Part shown: positions 50,195 through 57,462 of the stretch, one piece after another
Layout: each line of letters starts with the position of its first letter
Position numbering within the stretch: the stretch's first letter is position 1
Assembly (NCBI RefSeq): GCF_023534745.1
Contig: NZ_JAMHJQ010000004.1
Location: 261,608-325,607 of the forward strand
Direction: 5' to 3'
Origin: Streptomyces sp. 35G-GA-8
Lineage (GTDB): Bacteria > Actinomycetota > Actinomycetes > Streptomycetales > Streptomycetaceae
DNA: 64,000 nucleotides
Notes under the pieces: generated by a model
Told to the model about the DNA's origin: nothing
What the model saw: the letters and a program-made list of their open reading frames with translations, nothing else
Databases searched by the model: none
Position numbers and translations under genes: made by a program

Positions 50195-50657
50195 GGCGTC
50201 AGGGTACCGCAGCGTCCGGACGGCCCGCACCGGCGTATCACGCGGGGCCGCCTCCGAGCGAGGTCATGGCTGAGGTCACGGCTGAGGTGACGACCACGGT
50301 CACGCCTGCGGTCACGGCCGAGGGGCGCCCCGGAGGAGAAGAGTCCGGGGAGACGGCGGGGAGAGGCGGCGGACGGTCCGGGGAGGGCCTGCGCAGAATA
50401 CGGGTGAGAGTGAGCGAAAGGGTTGACAGAAGGGCTTGACCGGGTCCCGGCGTTGGGCATGCCGCGGGCTCCCGCGAGACCCCTGAGGCGGGCGCCGCAC
50501 CCGGCTTACTCCGCGTATCAGTCCCTATCCGGGCAACCGCGCAGTCGGATAACTCACCTTGCCCCGGCTAAACCCGCAAACCCGGTACTGCCCGGTATGG
50601 CGCCACCTAGCATGCCGCCCACGGGACCGCTTTCCCGAGCCATTCGGAGTTGCCCCC

Positions 50658-52268
50658 ATGAACCCTCAACGCAAGCCCAGTTCGTCGCTCAGCCTGGATC
50701 CCGACAAGAGCCGGCAGATACAGGGCGGAGTTTCCGTCGCCGCACTGGTACTGGTACCGCTACTCGCCGTCGCGGGAGGCGACGATTTCCGTGACTTCCT
50801 CGATTTCGGCGCCGGCGTGCTGTCGCTGCTGTCTCTTTCCGGGGCCGTCGTCTGGGGCCTGATAGCCACCGACCGGTTACTGCTCTCCCCGCGGCACCGA
50901 CTGCTGGCCCAAGGCGTCCACCGGGCGACGGCCGTGGCCTCGCTCGGCTTTCTGCTGCTGCATGTCACCGTCAAGGTCTCCCTCGGACATGTGGCACTGA
51001 TCGGCGCCCTCGTGCCGTTCGGCCTCGGTATCGACGGCGCCAACGGCCTCATCGGCTTCGGCTCGCTCGCCGGACTGCTGATGATCATCGCGGCCACGAC
51101 CGGCGCGATGCGCAGCGCCTTCGCCCTCCCCGGCCGGTTCGCGGGGCGCTGGCGGGCGGTGCACATGCTGGCCTACCCGGCCTGGTGCTTCGCTCTTGTG
51201 CACGGCCTCTTCGCGGGCCGCCCCGCGGCCACCTATGTCACCACGCTGTACTGCCTCACCCTGGTCGGGGTGGCCGCCGCCGTGTCCGTACGGCTCTTCC
51301 CACGCCCGCTCAAGCGCCGGATCGCCGACAAGATCGTGTCGCTGACCGGCGCGGCCGGGGTGAACGGGGTGAACGGGGCCGCCCGTGAGACGGCCGAGAC
51401 CGAGCCGTCCCGGCGCGATCTCGCCTCGGCCCCGCTCCCGGGCGCGACAGGCATTCCCCCGCGGCCCCGGTACGCGGGCCCCCTCCAGCGCGAGCCCGCC
51501 ATGCCCGGCCCGTCGCTGGGATCGCCGCTCGACCCGCCCCGTACGCCGCCGCGGCTCGCTGCCCCGTCCCCGCCGCTGTACGAGGCTCCCCGTCCACCGG
51601 CCGATCCCTTCCCGGCCGTCGACCCCCTGGCCGACACCTTCGCCGCCCCCCGCGCCGATCCGCTGTCGGACACCGGTACGGGTATCTCCGCCGGGTACCG
51701 CGCGGTCTCGCTGGGGACCGAGGCCACCACGCGTATGCCGGTACCGCAGCCCCCCGGGCCGGCAGGGGCCCCCGACGGCATACCGCTCGCCGAGCGCATA
51801 CCGATGACCGAGGAGATCCCGGTCGTCTCCGAGGAGCCCATGGGCAGGCCGGGCGGCTGGCCCGCCCCGTCCCCGCCACGGCCGGCGCCGGCGCAGGCCT
51901 TCGCTCCGCCCCCGTCGACCCCCTACGACTCCGGCGCGATCCCCACGTACGACACGACGGCCGCCTCGGCCTACGGCCCGGCGGGAGCGTCCCCGTACGG
52001 CGGCACCGACGCCTACGACACCGGTTCCGTCCCCGCCTACGACAGCGGGTCCTACGGCAGCGGGCCCTATGCCGGGCAGACGTCGGCCTTCCCCGGACCG
52101 GCCTCCCCTGGACCGGCCTCCCCCGGACCCGCCTCCCCCGGACCCGCCTCGCCCGGACCGGCCTCCCCCGCCCGGGACACGCCCGATCCCGCCGATCCAC
52201 CGCCCGGTCCCCTCTATCCGCCCCCGGCCGGGGAACCCTGGCACGCACCCGCAGGAGACCGACCGTGA
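50658..52268 (+). CDS. Cytochrome b/ferric reductase-like membrane protein
   Basis: The 536-residue protein has about six membrane helices in residues 25-215 with paired His residues on helices (VHRATAVASLGFLLLHV and VHMLAYPAWCFALVHGL), the pattern of diheme cytochrome b561/ferric-reductase domains. The remaining 320 residues are a Pro/Ser/Tyr-rich disordered tail with tandem PGPAS repeats near the end. ATG 50658 has GGAG eight bases upstream. It overlaps the NuoF-like gene by 4 bases, so the two likely form one electron-transfer unit. Confidence 0.82.
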   Translation: MNPQRKPSSSLSLDPDKSRQIQGGVSVAALVLVPLLAVAGGDDFRDFLDFGAGVLSLLSLSGAVVWGLIATDRLLLSPRHRLLAQGVHRATAVASLGFLLLHVTVKVSLGHVALIGALVPFGLGIDGANGLIGFGSLAGLLMIIAATTGAMRSAFALPGRFAGRWRAVHMLAYPAWCFALVHGLFAGRPAATYVTTLYCLTLVGVAAAVSVRLFPRPLKRRIADKIVSLTGAAGVNGVNGAARETAETEPSRRDLASAPLPGATGIPPRPRYAGPLQREPAMPGPSLGSPLDPPRTPPRLAAPSPPLYEAPRPPADPFPAVDPLADTFAAPRADPLSDTGTGISAGYRAVSLGTEATTRMPVPQPPGPAGAPDGIPLAERIPMTEEIPVVSEEPMGRPGGWPAPSPPRPAPAQAFAPPPSTPYDSGAIPTYDTTAASAYGPAGASPYGGTDAYDTGSVPAYDSGSYGSGPYAGQTSAFPGPASPGPASPGPASPGPASPGPASPARDTPDPADPPPGPLYPPPAGEPWHAPAGDRP

Positions 52269-53860
52269 ACACCCCGCTCCCCGATGTCCCCGAAGTCCGT
52301 GTCGTCGGCCTCCCCCAGCTGACCCAGGGATTCGATCTGGTCGAACGCCTCGATCTGCCCATGCATCTCAAGGTGCACGGCCCGCTGGAGCCGATGACCG
52401 GCGAGCGGCTGGCACAGCTCGCCGAGAACATCTCGCTGACCGGCCGCGGCGGCGCGGGCTTCCCCTTCGGCAAGAAACTGCGTGCGGTCGCCAAGGCCGC
52501 GATCCGCCGAGGTGTCCGGCCGGTCGTCGTGATCAACGGCAGCGAGGGCGAGCCCCCCTGCCGCAAGGACACCGTCCTGATCAACCGCGCCCCGCATCTC
52601 ATACTCGACGGCGCGCTGCTGGCCGCCGAGGCGCTCGGCGCGCGCACCCTGGTCGTCGCCGTCACCCGCAATTCCACCGAGGTCTCGATCCGCGCGGCCC
52701 TCGCCGAACGCGGACTGTCCGACCGGCGCGGCCAGCCGCTGCGCGCGCGGGTGATCCGTACCCCCGAGCGCATGGTCTCGGGCGAGGCCTCGTCCGTGAT
52801 CCGTGCCATCGGCGGCGGACCCGCCCTGCCGCCCGGCCGCCGCGAGCGCGCCGCCGAGTCCGGGGTGGCCGGTCTCCCGACGCTGCTGTCCAACGCCGAG
52901 ACCTTCGCCCAGCTGGCCGTCGCCGCCCGTATCGGCGCCCGCCGTTACGGCCACACCGGGCTCGACAGCGAGCCGGGCACGGTCCTGCTCACCATCTCCG
53001 GCGCGGTCGCCCGTCCCATGGTGGTCGAGGCGCCGTCGGGGGTGCCGCTGCGGTACATCCTCCAGATGGCCGGCGCCCCGCCGATGCCCCAGGGCGTGCT
53101 GACCGGCGGCTACCACGGCAACTGGATCGACGCGATGGCCGCCCATGAGGCCGTCATCTCCAAGGAGTCCTTCGCGTCCTTCGGCGGCGCGCTGGGCGCG
53201 GGCGCGATCCTGCCGATCGGTCCCGAGACCTGCCCGCTGGGTGAGGCGCTACGGGTCGCCAACTGGCTGGCGGCCGAGACGGCGGGGCAGTGCGGCCCCT
53301 GCAAGCTCGGGCTGCCCGCGGCCGCGGGCGGTCTCTCCGATGTCATCAACGGCGGCGGCCAGGCCGCGCTGGAGGCGCTGCGCGCGGTGACCCAGGCGGT
53401 CAAGGGCCGGGGCGCCTGCAAGCACCCCGACGGCTCCGCGCGGTTCTTCGCCTCCACTCTGTCGGCGTTCACCGACGACCTCGCCGCGCATGTGCTCGAC
53501 GGCGGCTGCGGACGCGAGACGACGGGGGTGCTGCCCCTGCCGGGACCGGGCCACCAGGAGGCGGAGGAGTCCATTCCGAGCGGGGAGAAACTCGCCGTGG
53601 ACTGGACGCTGTGCCAGGGCCACGGTCTCTGCGCGGACATCGTCCCCGAGCTGATCCGGATGGGTCCTGACGGCTATCCGGCGCTCGCGGACGCGTCGGT
53701 TCCGATGCATCTGCGCGGGCGTGCGCAGCGCGCGGTGCGCCGCTGCCCCGCGCTCGCGCTCCGTATCGAGCAGCCCGCGCCGGTACGCACCGAGCGGTCC
53801 GCTCGCATGGCGCTGCCGCCCAGCGGTGGCCGCAAGGCCCTGGGACCCGGGCGCGGTTGA
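52265..53860 (+). CDS. NuoF-like flavoprotein fused to a ferredoxin domain
   Basis: This 531-residue protein resembles the NADH/FMN-binding subunit of complex I: RGGAGFPFGKKLRAV, VINGSEGEPPCRKDT, a SLBB domain (GAVARPMVVEAPSGVPLRYIL) and the cluster region AGQCGPCKLGL with GACKHPDGSARF. A C-terminal single-cluster ferredoxin (CQGHGLCADIVPE ... RRCPALAL) is fused on, with three Cys visible, suggesting a [3Fe-4S] or atypical [4Fe-4S] cluster. Coupling to the cytochrome b gene suggests electrons pass from NAD(P)H through FMN and clusters to heme b. Confidence 0.85.
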   Translation: MNTPLPDVPEVRVVGLPQLTQGFDLVERLDLPMHLKVHGPLEPMTGERLAQLAENISLTGRGGAGFPFGKKLRAVAKAAIRRGVRPVVVINGSEGEPPCRKDTVLINRAPHLILDGALLAAEALGARTLVVAVTRNSTEVSIRAALAERGLSDRRGQPLRARVIRTPERMVSGEASSVIRAIGGGPALPPGRRERAAESGVAGLPTLLSNAETFAQLAVAARIGARRYGHTGLDSEPGTVLLTISGAVARPMVVEAPSGVPLRYILQMAGAPPMPQGVLTGGYHGNWIDAMAAHEAVISKESFASFGGALGAGAILPIGPETCPLGEALRVANWLAAETAGQCGPCKLGLPAAAGGLSDVINGGGQAALEALRAVTQAVKGRGACKHPDGSARFFASTLSAFTDDLAAHVLDGGCGRETTGVLPLPGPGHQEAEESIPSGEKLAVDWTLCQGHGLCADIVPELIRMGPDGYPALADASVPMHLRGRAQRAVRRCPALALRIEQPAPVRTERSARMALPPSGGRKALGPGRG

Positions 53861-53942
53861 GACATTCGGCCGGCGGATGCCCGCGACGGGCGCCCGCCGG
53901 CCCACGCCCCACAAGCACCCCCCATGAGGGCACAGCACACAG

Positions 53943-53983
53943 ACGAGAAGCGGGCCACCCGATCCGGGCGGCCCGCTTCTCGT
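53943..53983. terminator. Terminator after the NuoF-like gene
   Basis: A perfect 14-bp stem, ACGAGAAGCGGGCC (53943-53956) with its complement (53970-53983), and a 13-base loop. It lies between the redox pair and tRNA-Ala. Confidence 0.8.
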
Positions 53984-54036
53984 ACTGCTGAGTACTGCCG
54001 ACTACTGCTGAATCCGCTGTGACAGCCGAATAGATG

Positions 54037-54109
54037 TGGAGCTAAGGAGAATTGAACTCCTGACCTCCTGCATGCCATGCAGGCGCTCTACCAACTGAGC
54101 TATAGCCCC
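54037..54109 (-). tRNA. tRNA-Ala (GGC), copy 1
   Basis: The reverse strand folds as a 73-nt tRNA: acceptor GGGGCTA/TAGCTCC, D-arm GCTCAGTTGGTAGAGC, anticodon stem CCTGC-ATGGCAT-GCAGG with anticodon GGC (reads GCC), T-arm AGGAGTTCAATTCTCCT and discriminator A. CCA is not encoded. Identical to the copy at 56084-56156. Confidence 0.96.
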
Positions 54110-54238
54110 TCGCGGTGTGCCGCTCTCCGGGCTCTCCCCTCGGCGGCATCGCCAACATTACACGGTCACTCCGGCTCACCACCAAATCGTTTCCGGTCTG
54201 AAGGGATAAGACCGATACGCCCGGTACTGTCGCCCTTC

Positions 54239-55468
54239 GTGACTGTCGCCATGCTCCCGCGGAGCACGCTCCGCAACCTCTCCGCCCGGCGCCCCCTCCT
54301 GCTCGCCGCCTCGGTCTGTCTGCTGTCCTTCGCCACGTTCTGGGCGGCGCAGCGCGCGGCCGGGGTCTCCATGATCGACCTGATGGTCTATCGGGCCGAG
54401 GGCCGTACGGTGCTGGACGGCCGGGACCTGTACGCGATGCGCGCGACGTCCGTTCAACTTCCGGCGACCTACCCGCCGTTCGCCGCCCTGCTGTTCACCC
54501 CGCTCACGCTGCCGGGCGTTCCCGGGCTGCGGGCGCTCGCCACCGCCGGGAATCTACTGCTCCTGGTCGCGTTCGCCCAGCTCTCCCTGCGGCTGACGCT
54601 CCCCCCGGACCGGCTCCCCCGACCGTGGGTCACCGCGCTCTGGGTCGCCTCGCTCGCCGTCTGGTGCGAGCCGGTCTGGACGACCCTGCGCTACGGGCAG
54701 ATCAATCTGCTGCTCGCGGTGGCGGTGATGTGGGACCTCACGCGCCGCGACGGCCACCGCTGGGCGGGCGCGGGCACCGGCCTCGCCGCGGCGGTCAAGC
54801 TCACCCCCGCGCTCTTCGCGGTCCTGTTCCTGATCGTCGGGCTGGTACGGGCCGGGCGGGAGGGCCGGAATCCGTGGCTGCGGCGGTCCGCGACGGCCTC
54901 GGTGGTCTTCTGCGCGGCGACGCTGGCGGCAGCCGCCGCTCTCCCCCGCGACTCGCTCCGCTTCTGGTCCATGACCCTCTTCGAGACACACCGGGTGGGC
55001 AGCGCGGAGAACACCGCCAACCAGTCGCTGCGCGGGGTCCTCGCCCGGCTGCTGCACACCGGCGAGCCGGCGCTCTGGTGGACCGCCACGGCCGCCGCGG
55101 TGGCGGTGCTCGGCCTCACGTCGGCGGTCGCGGCGGCGCTGCGCGGGGAGCGTGCCGCCGCCATGGCCGCCTGCGCGGCGACGGCGCTGCTGATCAGCCC
55201 GGTCTCCTGGTCGCACCACTGGGTGTGGTGCGTACCGATCGTGCTGTTCCTCGGCGCGCGCGCCGGGGCGAGGTGGGCGCTCGCCGCGGCGCTGGTTTTC
55301 TGCTCGTACGCCCTGTGGTGGGTCCCGCACGGCGCCGGCCGCCCCGAACTGACCCAGGGCGCCGCCGAGATGGCGCTCTCGGCCCTCTACCCGCTGACGG
55401 CCGCCGCCCTGATCGGGTACGTGGCGGTGTCGGTGGTCAGGCCGTGGCGAACGAGTAGAACCGCTTGA
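54239..55468 (+). CDS. GT87-type polyprenol-linked glycosyltransferase (DUF2029)
   Basis: This 409-residue integral membrane protein has about ten helices and the GT87 pattern: an acidic D in MIDLMVYRAEGRTVLDGRDLY, PPFAALLFTPLTL and the RYGQINLLLAVAV motif. Relatives transfer mannose or arabinose from lipid-linked donors to cell-envelope glycans. TACTGT lies 8 bases before GTG 54239, consistent with a leaderless mRNA; ATG 54251 is the alternative. The last 32 bases overlap the convergent zinc-ribbon gene. Confidence 0.85.
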   Translation: MTVAMLPRSTLRNLSARRPLLLAASVCLLSFATFWAAQRAAGVSMIDLMVYRAEGRTVLDGRDLYAMRATSVQLPATYPPFAALLFTPLTLPGVPGLRALATAGNLLLLVAFAQLSLRLTLPPDRLPRPWVTALWVASLAVWCEPVWTTLRYGQINLLLAVAVMWDLTRRDGHRWAGAGTGLAAAVKLTPALFAVLFLIVGLVRAGREGRNPWLRRSATASVVFCAATLAAAAALPRDSLRFWSMTLFETHRVGSAENTANQSLRGVLARLLHTGEPALWWTATAAAVAVLGLTSAVAAALRGERAAAMAACAATALLISPVSWSHHWVWCVPIVLFLGARAGARWALAAALVFCSYALWWVPHGAGRPELTQGAAEMALSALYPLTAAALIGYVAVSVVRPWRTSRTA

Positions 55469-55670
55469 GCGTGCAGTGCTCGTCGAGGAGCCGGCCGTAG
55501 ATCGGCTCGCCCTCCAGCTCCCGGTAGGTCTCGATGGGGTCGCCCTTTATGATCAGCGCCCGCGCGCACTCCTCGCACCAGTACTGGTACTCGGGGTTGA
55601 GCGGATCCATGTCACGGACGATCGGCGTACCACTGCCGCACCAGTCGCATTTACGCCTGTGTGCACCCAT
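55437..55670 (-). CDS. Small zinc-ribbon protein, convergent with GT87 gene
   Basis: This 77-residue protein has two Cys pairs, CDWCGSG and CEECARA, separated by about 21 residues (MDPLNPEYQYW), a clear zinc ribbon. It is cytoplasmic and of unknown function. It directly follows the 54-residue zinc-ribbon gene: the upstream stop TGA is followed at once by GTG ATG. GTG 55673 could add one residue. Confidence 0.82.
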   Translation of the reverse strand: MGAHRRKCDWCGSGTPIVRDMDPLNPEYQYWCEECARALIIKGDPIETYRELEGEPIYGRLLDEHCTLKRFYSFATA

Positions 55671-55673
55671 CAC

Positions 55674-55838
55674 TCAGCTCCAGCTGTGGCCGCAGGCCGT
55701 GCACACGTAGGAAATTCCGCCATTGTCACCAAGCACTTGAGCCACATGGGACGAGCCGCACGAAGGGCAACTGAGGCCGGTGCGCGCCTCCGCCGCGACG
55801 AGCGGTTCACCGGGTTCCTCGACGCTGCTGGCGGACAT
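55674..55838 (-). CDS. 54-residue zinc-ribbon protein
   Basis: ATG 55838 opens a 54-residue protein ending in a zinc ribbon: LSCPSCGSSHVAQVLGDNGG followed by ISYVCTACGHSWS, with CxxC pairs about 22 residues apart. The C-terminal pattern resembles transposon/RNA-polymerase-type ribbons. It is short enough to be missed by length cut-offs. The downstream zinc-ribbon gene begins where it stops, so the pair is translationally coupled. Confidence 0.8.
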   Translation of the reverse strand: MSASSVEEPGEPLVAAEARTGLSCPSCGSSHVAQVLGDNGGISYVCTACGHSWS

Positions 55839-56083
55839 GTACGCGCTCCCTCCCCATGCGGTCCGTCGCCCCCCTCCGGCGGTCCGATTCTGCCACGACG
55901 AGGACTGGGGAGCAGCCTGAAAAATCCTGCCTGTTAGGGCTTATACCGGACGCGGCGACCACGGGCCCGGAACCCGCGGGGCGAGAAAGACGGCGAGGGA
56001 GAGGGCGAGCGCGAGGACGAACGTCCCGAAACCAGAAATCCCGCCCCTTGCCAGGGACGGGATCCAGAGGATGTAACCGATTG

Positions 56084-56156
56084 TGGAGCTAAGGAGAATT
56101 GAACTCCTGACCTCCTGCATGCCATGCAGGCGCTCTACCAACTGAGCTATAGCCCC
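56084..56156 (-). tRNA. tRNA-Ala (GGC), copy 2
   Basis: This 73-nt gene is identical to the copy at 54037-54109, with anticodon GGC. The flanks differ apart from about three bases on the 3' side. It is the second of two direct repeats around the GT87/zinc-ribbon genes. Confidence 0.96.
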
Positions 56157-56250
56157 GCGTGTTCCCCGCGCTCAGCGCCGCGAACAAGAAGAACTTTAGC
56201 CTGCGACCAGCCGGAAAGTGAAATCCGGCCCCGCCGCCGCCCGGGGTGGC

Positions 56251-56904
56251 TCAGTCGTCGTCACCGAGGACGGGTTCCGGGAGGGTTCCCGCGTTGTGCT
56301 CCAGGAGCCGCCAGCCGCGCGCGCCCTCACCGAGGACGGACCAGCAGCAGTTCGAGAGCCCGCCGAGACCTTCCCAGTGGTGGGCCTCCAGACCCAGCAG
56401 ATGGCCGATCGTGGTACGGATCGTGCCGCCGTGGCTGACCACGACGAGCGTGCCGCCGTCGGGCAGCTTGTCGGCGTGCCGGAGGACGACGGGCGCGGCG
56501 CGCTCCGCCACCTCGGTCTCCAGCTCACCGCCGCCGCGCCGGACGGGCTCGCCGCGCTTCCACGCCGCGTACTGCTCGCCGAACTGCCCGATGATCTCTT
56601 CATGGGTCAGGCCCTGCCAGTCGCCCGCGAAGGTCTCGCGGAGCGCGGGGTCATAGGCGATGTCGTGTCCGGTGATCGCGGCCAGCTCACGGGCCGTGGC
56701 CGTGGCCCGCCGGAGGTCGGAGGCGATGATCGCGTCCGGCTTCAGGGAGGCCAGCAGCCGGGCGGCCCGGTGCGCCTGGGCGATACCGGTGTCGGTCAGC
56801 TCGATGTCCGTGGTGCCCTGGAAGCGGCGCTCCAGATTCCACGACGTCTGGCCGTGCCGCCACAGGATGATGCGGCGGCCCCTGCCGCCCTTTCCGCCGT
56901 TCAG
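56251..56904 (-). CDS. Histidine phosphatase family protein (probable CTG start)
   Basis: This 217-residue phosphoglycerate-mutase-like phosphatase has the catalytic RHG at residues 16-18 (ILWRHGQTSWNLERRFQG), and the second His in VVVSHGGTIRTTIGHLLGLE. The frame has no ATG, GTG or TTG before the catalytic motif: the codon at 56904 is CTG, overlapping the rsfS stop (CTGA). A CTG start coupled to rsfS is the simplest reading. The family cleaves phosphomonoesters; substrate unknown. Confidence 0.85.
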   Translation of the reverse strand: MNGGKGGRGRRIILWRHGQTSWNLERRFQGTTDIELTDTGIAQAHRAARLLASLKPDAIIASDLRRATATARELAAITGHDIAYDPALRETFAGDWQGLTHEEIIGQFGEQYAAWKRGEPVRRGGGELETEVAERAAPVVLRHADKLPDGGTLVVVSHGGTIRTTIGHLLGLEAHHWEGLGGLSNCCWSVLGEGARGWRLLEHNAGTLPEPVLGDDD

Positions 56905-57362
56905 CTCAGCTCACCGTCCGTGTCACCGAAGGCCCCCGCGCGCTCCCCGCCGTCGCCCGCCGACTCGGCGTGCTCCGCGGCCTTGCCCCGGGTCTTGACG
57001 GCGTCCTCGGGAAGCGGCAGCTCGGGGCAGTCCTTCCACAGCCGCTCCAGGGCGTAGAAGACGCGCTCCTCGCTGTGCTGCACATGCACGACGATGTCGA
57101 CGTAGTCGAGGAGGATCCAGCGCGCGTCGCGGTCGCCCTCGCGGCGCACCGGCTTGGCGCCCAGCTCCTTCTGGAGCCTCTCCTCGATCTCGTCGACGAT
57201 CGACTTGACCTGACGGTCGTTGGGCGCCGAGGCGAGCAGGAAGGCATCGGTGATCGACAGCACATCGCTGACGTCGTACGCGATGATGTCGTGCGCGAGC
57301 CGGTCGGCCGCCGCCTGGGCGGCGGCGTTGACGAGCTCGATGGAACGATCAGTGGCGGTCAC
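56901..57362 (-). CDS. rsfS: Ribosome silencing factor RsfS
   Basis: RsfS binds ribosomal protein uL14 and blocks subunit joining when nutrients are scarce. The protein shows DVSDVLSITDAFLLASAPNDRQVKSIVDEIEE, KPVRREGDRDARWILLDYVDIVVHVQ and EERVFYALERLW. GTG 57362 (VTATDRS) with GGAAG seven bases upstream is chosen; ATG 57386 would add eight residues. It lies between the LytR_C protein and the phosphatase in the nadD operon. Confidence 0.93.
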   Translation of the reverse strand: MTATDRSIELVNAAAQAAADRLAHDIIAYDVSDVLSITDAFLLASAPNDRQVKSIVDEIEERLQKELGAKPVRREGDRDARWILLDYVDIVVHVQHSEERVFYALERLWKDCPELPLPEDAVKTRGKAAEHAESAGDGGERAGAFGDTDGELS

Positions 57363-57462
57363 AAGCAGGCTTCCGTCGGTGGTCATGGAGATACCAAGGA
57401 TCTCACGGACCACCGACAGCCGGTGCGGCGCGGGAGCGGGGCGGCCCCGGTCCCCGCCGGCC

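Larger units (their letters stand above)
49999..50657. other. Divergent region between leuS and the cytochrome b gene
   Basis: This 659-base region holds the leuS leader peptide (50156-50194), its attenuator hairpin (50080-50103) and a TACCCT -10-like box (50201-50206). From 50264 to 50330 short GGTCACG/GAGGTCACGG repeats occur. From 50330 to 50657 I see no gene or operator; the promoter of the cytochrome b gene must be there. Confidence 0.6.

Noticed and set aside
50060-50200. T-box riboswitch upstream of leuS
   Set aside because: No T-box bulge sequence (TGGNACCGCG-like) or specifier loop was found; the leader peptide plus terminator explains the region better.
50265-50438. Plus-strand ORF of about 57 residues with Val-Thr repeats upstream of the cytochrome b gene
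   Set aside because: The composition is low-complexity, the ribosome-binding site is poor and the sequence lies over the leuS promoter side. The repeats are better described as intergenic.
55941-56141. Minus-strand ORF with a hydrophobic stretch (GFGTFVLALALSLAVFLAP) next to tRNA-Ala
   Set aside because: Its start codon lies inside the tRNA gene and there is no alternative start or ribosome-binding site before the hydrophobic segment.
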